A DNA stretch of 30,534 bases from DATLGD01 sp035540755 (GTDB taxonomy: Bacteria > Actinomycetota > Actinomycetes > Mycobacteriales > SCTD01), in assembly GCA_035540755.1 (NCBI GenBank), contig DATLGD010000064.1, positions 1 to 30,534 of the forward strand. The letters are read 5' to 3'. A program made the translations under genes and the position numbers. Positions within the stretch are counted from its first letter, which is position 1; each line of letters begins with the position of its first letter. Below are positions 30,434 through 30,534 of the stretch, piece by piece. Under the pieces are notes generated by a model that did no database searches, was not told where the DNA came from, and saw only the letters and a program-made list of their open reading frames with translations.

Positions 30434-30534
30434 GGGACCTCCGGACGCAGGTAGGAGTCGAGCAGCCGGCGGAGCTCGCGGGCGGTGTCCTCGGCCGAGT
30501 GGTGCGCGGCCACGACCCGGGCGGAGAAGACGAA
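30430..30534 (-). CDS. C-terminal end of an unidentified protein, 5' part outside window
   Basis: 34 codons and a stop. Ends FVFSARVVAAHHSAEDTARE then LRRLLDSYLRPEVP. The terminal helix (RELRRLLDSYLR) is of the kind that closes TetR-family regulators, which often precede glpD, but 34 residues cannot decide this. Its TGA overlaps the glpD GTG, so the two genes are translated together. Confidence 0.6.
   Translation of the reverse strand, partial: FVFSARVVAAHHSAEDTARELRRLLDSYLRPEVP

Overview
The window is about 75-78% GC almost throughout, with GTG starts, 4-bp stop/start overlaps and dense coding. It reads as the chromosome of a high-GC actinobacterium. Gene content (HemQ-type haem synthesis, actinobacterial FadA/FadB, DUF3000, HRDC ribonuclease D, Dxs) and protein style suggest Geodermatophilales or a related order; that placement is an inference from memory, not a search. 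The order msrB / hemQ-hemY / hemE / DUF3000 / rnd / dxs resembles Mycobacterium tuberculosis Rv2674-Rv2682c, so most of the window is core chromosome with insertions.

Layout. 1-795: end-joining primase-polymerase (LigD Pol domain), cut by the window edge. 925-7335: msrB (+), then the coproporphyrin-dependent haem genes hemQ, hemY and hemE (-), with a DUF4349 lipoprotein and a DHA2-type MFS exporter (+) inserted between hemY and hemE. Two chained 8-codon ORFs lie just before hemY. 7480-8372: small Cys-rich protein and DUF3000 (+). 8406-11985: sensory cluster with a NarL-type histidine kinase, a coupled membrane GAF-like sensor and a divergent LuxR-type response regulator. 12088-14081: ribonuclease D overlapping a GNAT acetyltransferase. 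14102-15999: AI-2E family permease overlapping a channel-like protein with an unusual pore loop (-). 16101-19384: fadA-fadB beta-oxidation operon with an operator-like palindrome in its promoter and a strong hairpin after it. 19621-20106: VOC protein. 20208-22489: small membrane protein, then an OmpR-type two-component system. 22588-23891: two unrecognised proteins. 23918-25861: dxs (-). 26039-27093: two further unrecognised or weakly assigned proteins.

27209-28901 is the clearest accessory island. GC falls to about 52% in places. It holds the secreted N-terminus of an Rhs-like gene joined out of frame to an Rhs core C-terminal motif, then an unrecognised C-terminal tip, then a small multi-pass membrane protein placed like an immunity gene. 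28910-30534: glpD and the end of an upstream gene (-).

Several genes (Pol domain, MFS, DUF3000, AI-2E, rnd, and the genes at 22588 and 23493) have a -10-like hexamer ending 6-8 bases before the start codon and no Shine-Dalgarno sequence, as expected for leaderless transcripts. No tRNA, rRNA, CRISPR array, intact insertion sequence or transposase was seen. No gene-free stretch exceeds about 260 bases; the longest are 11024-11277 (divergent regulatory region) and 19385-19620 (two hairpins).
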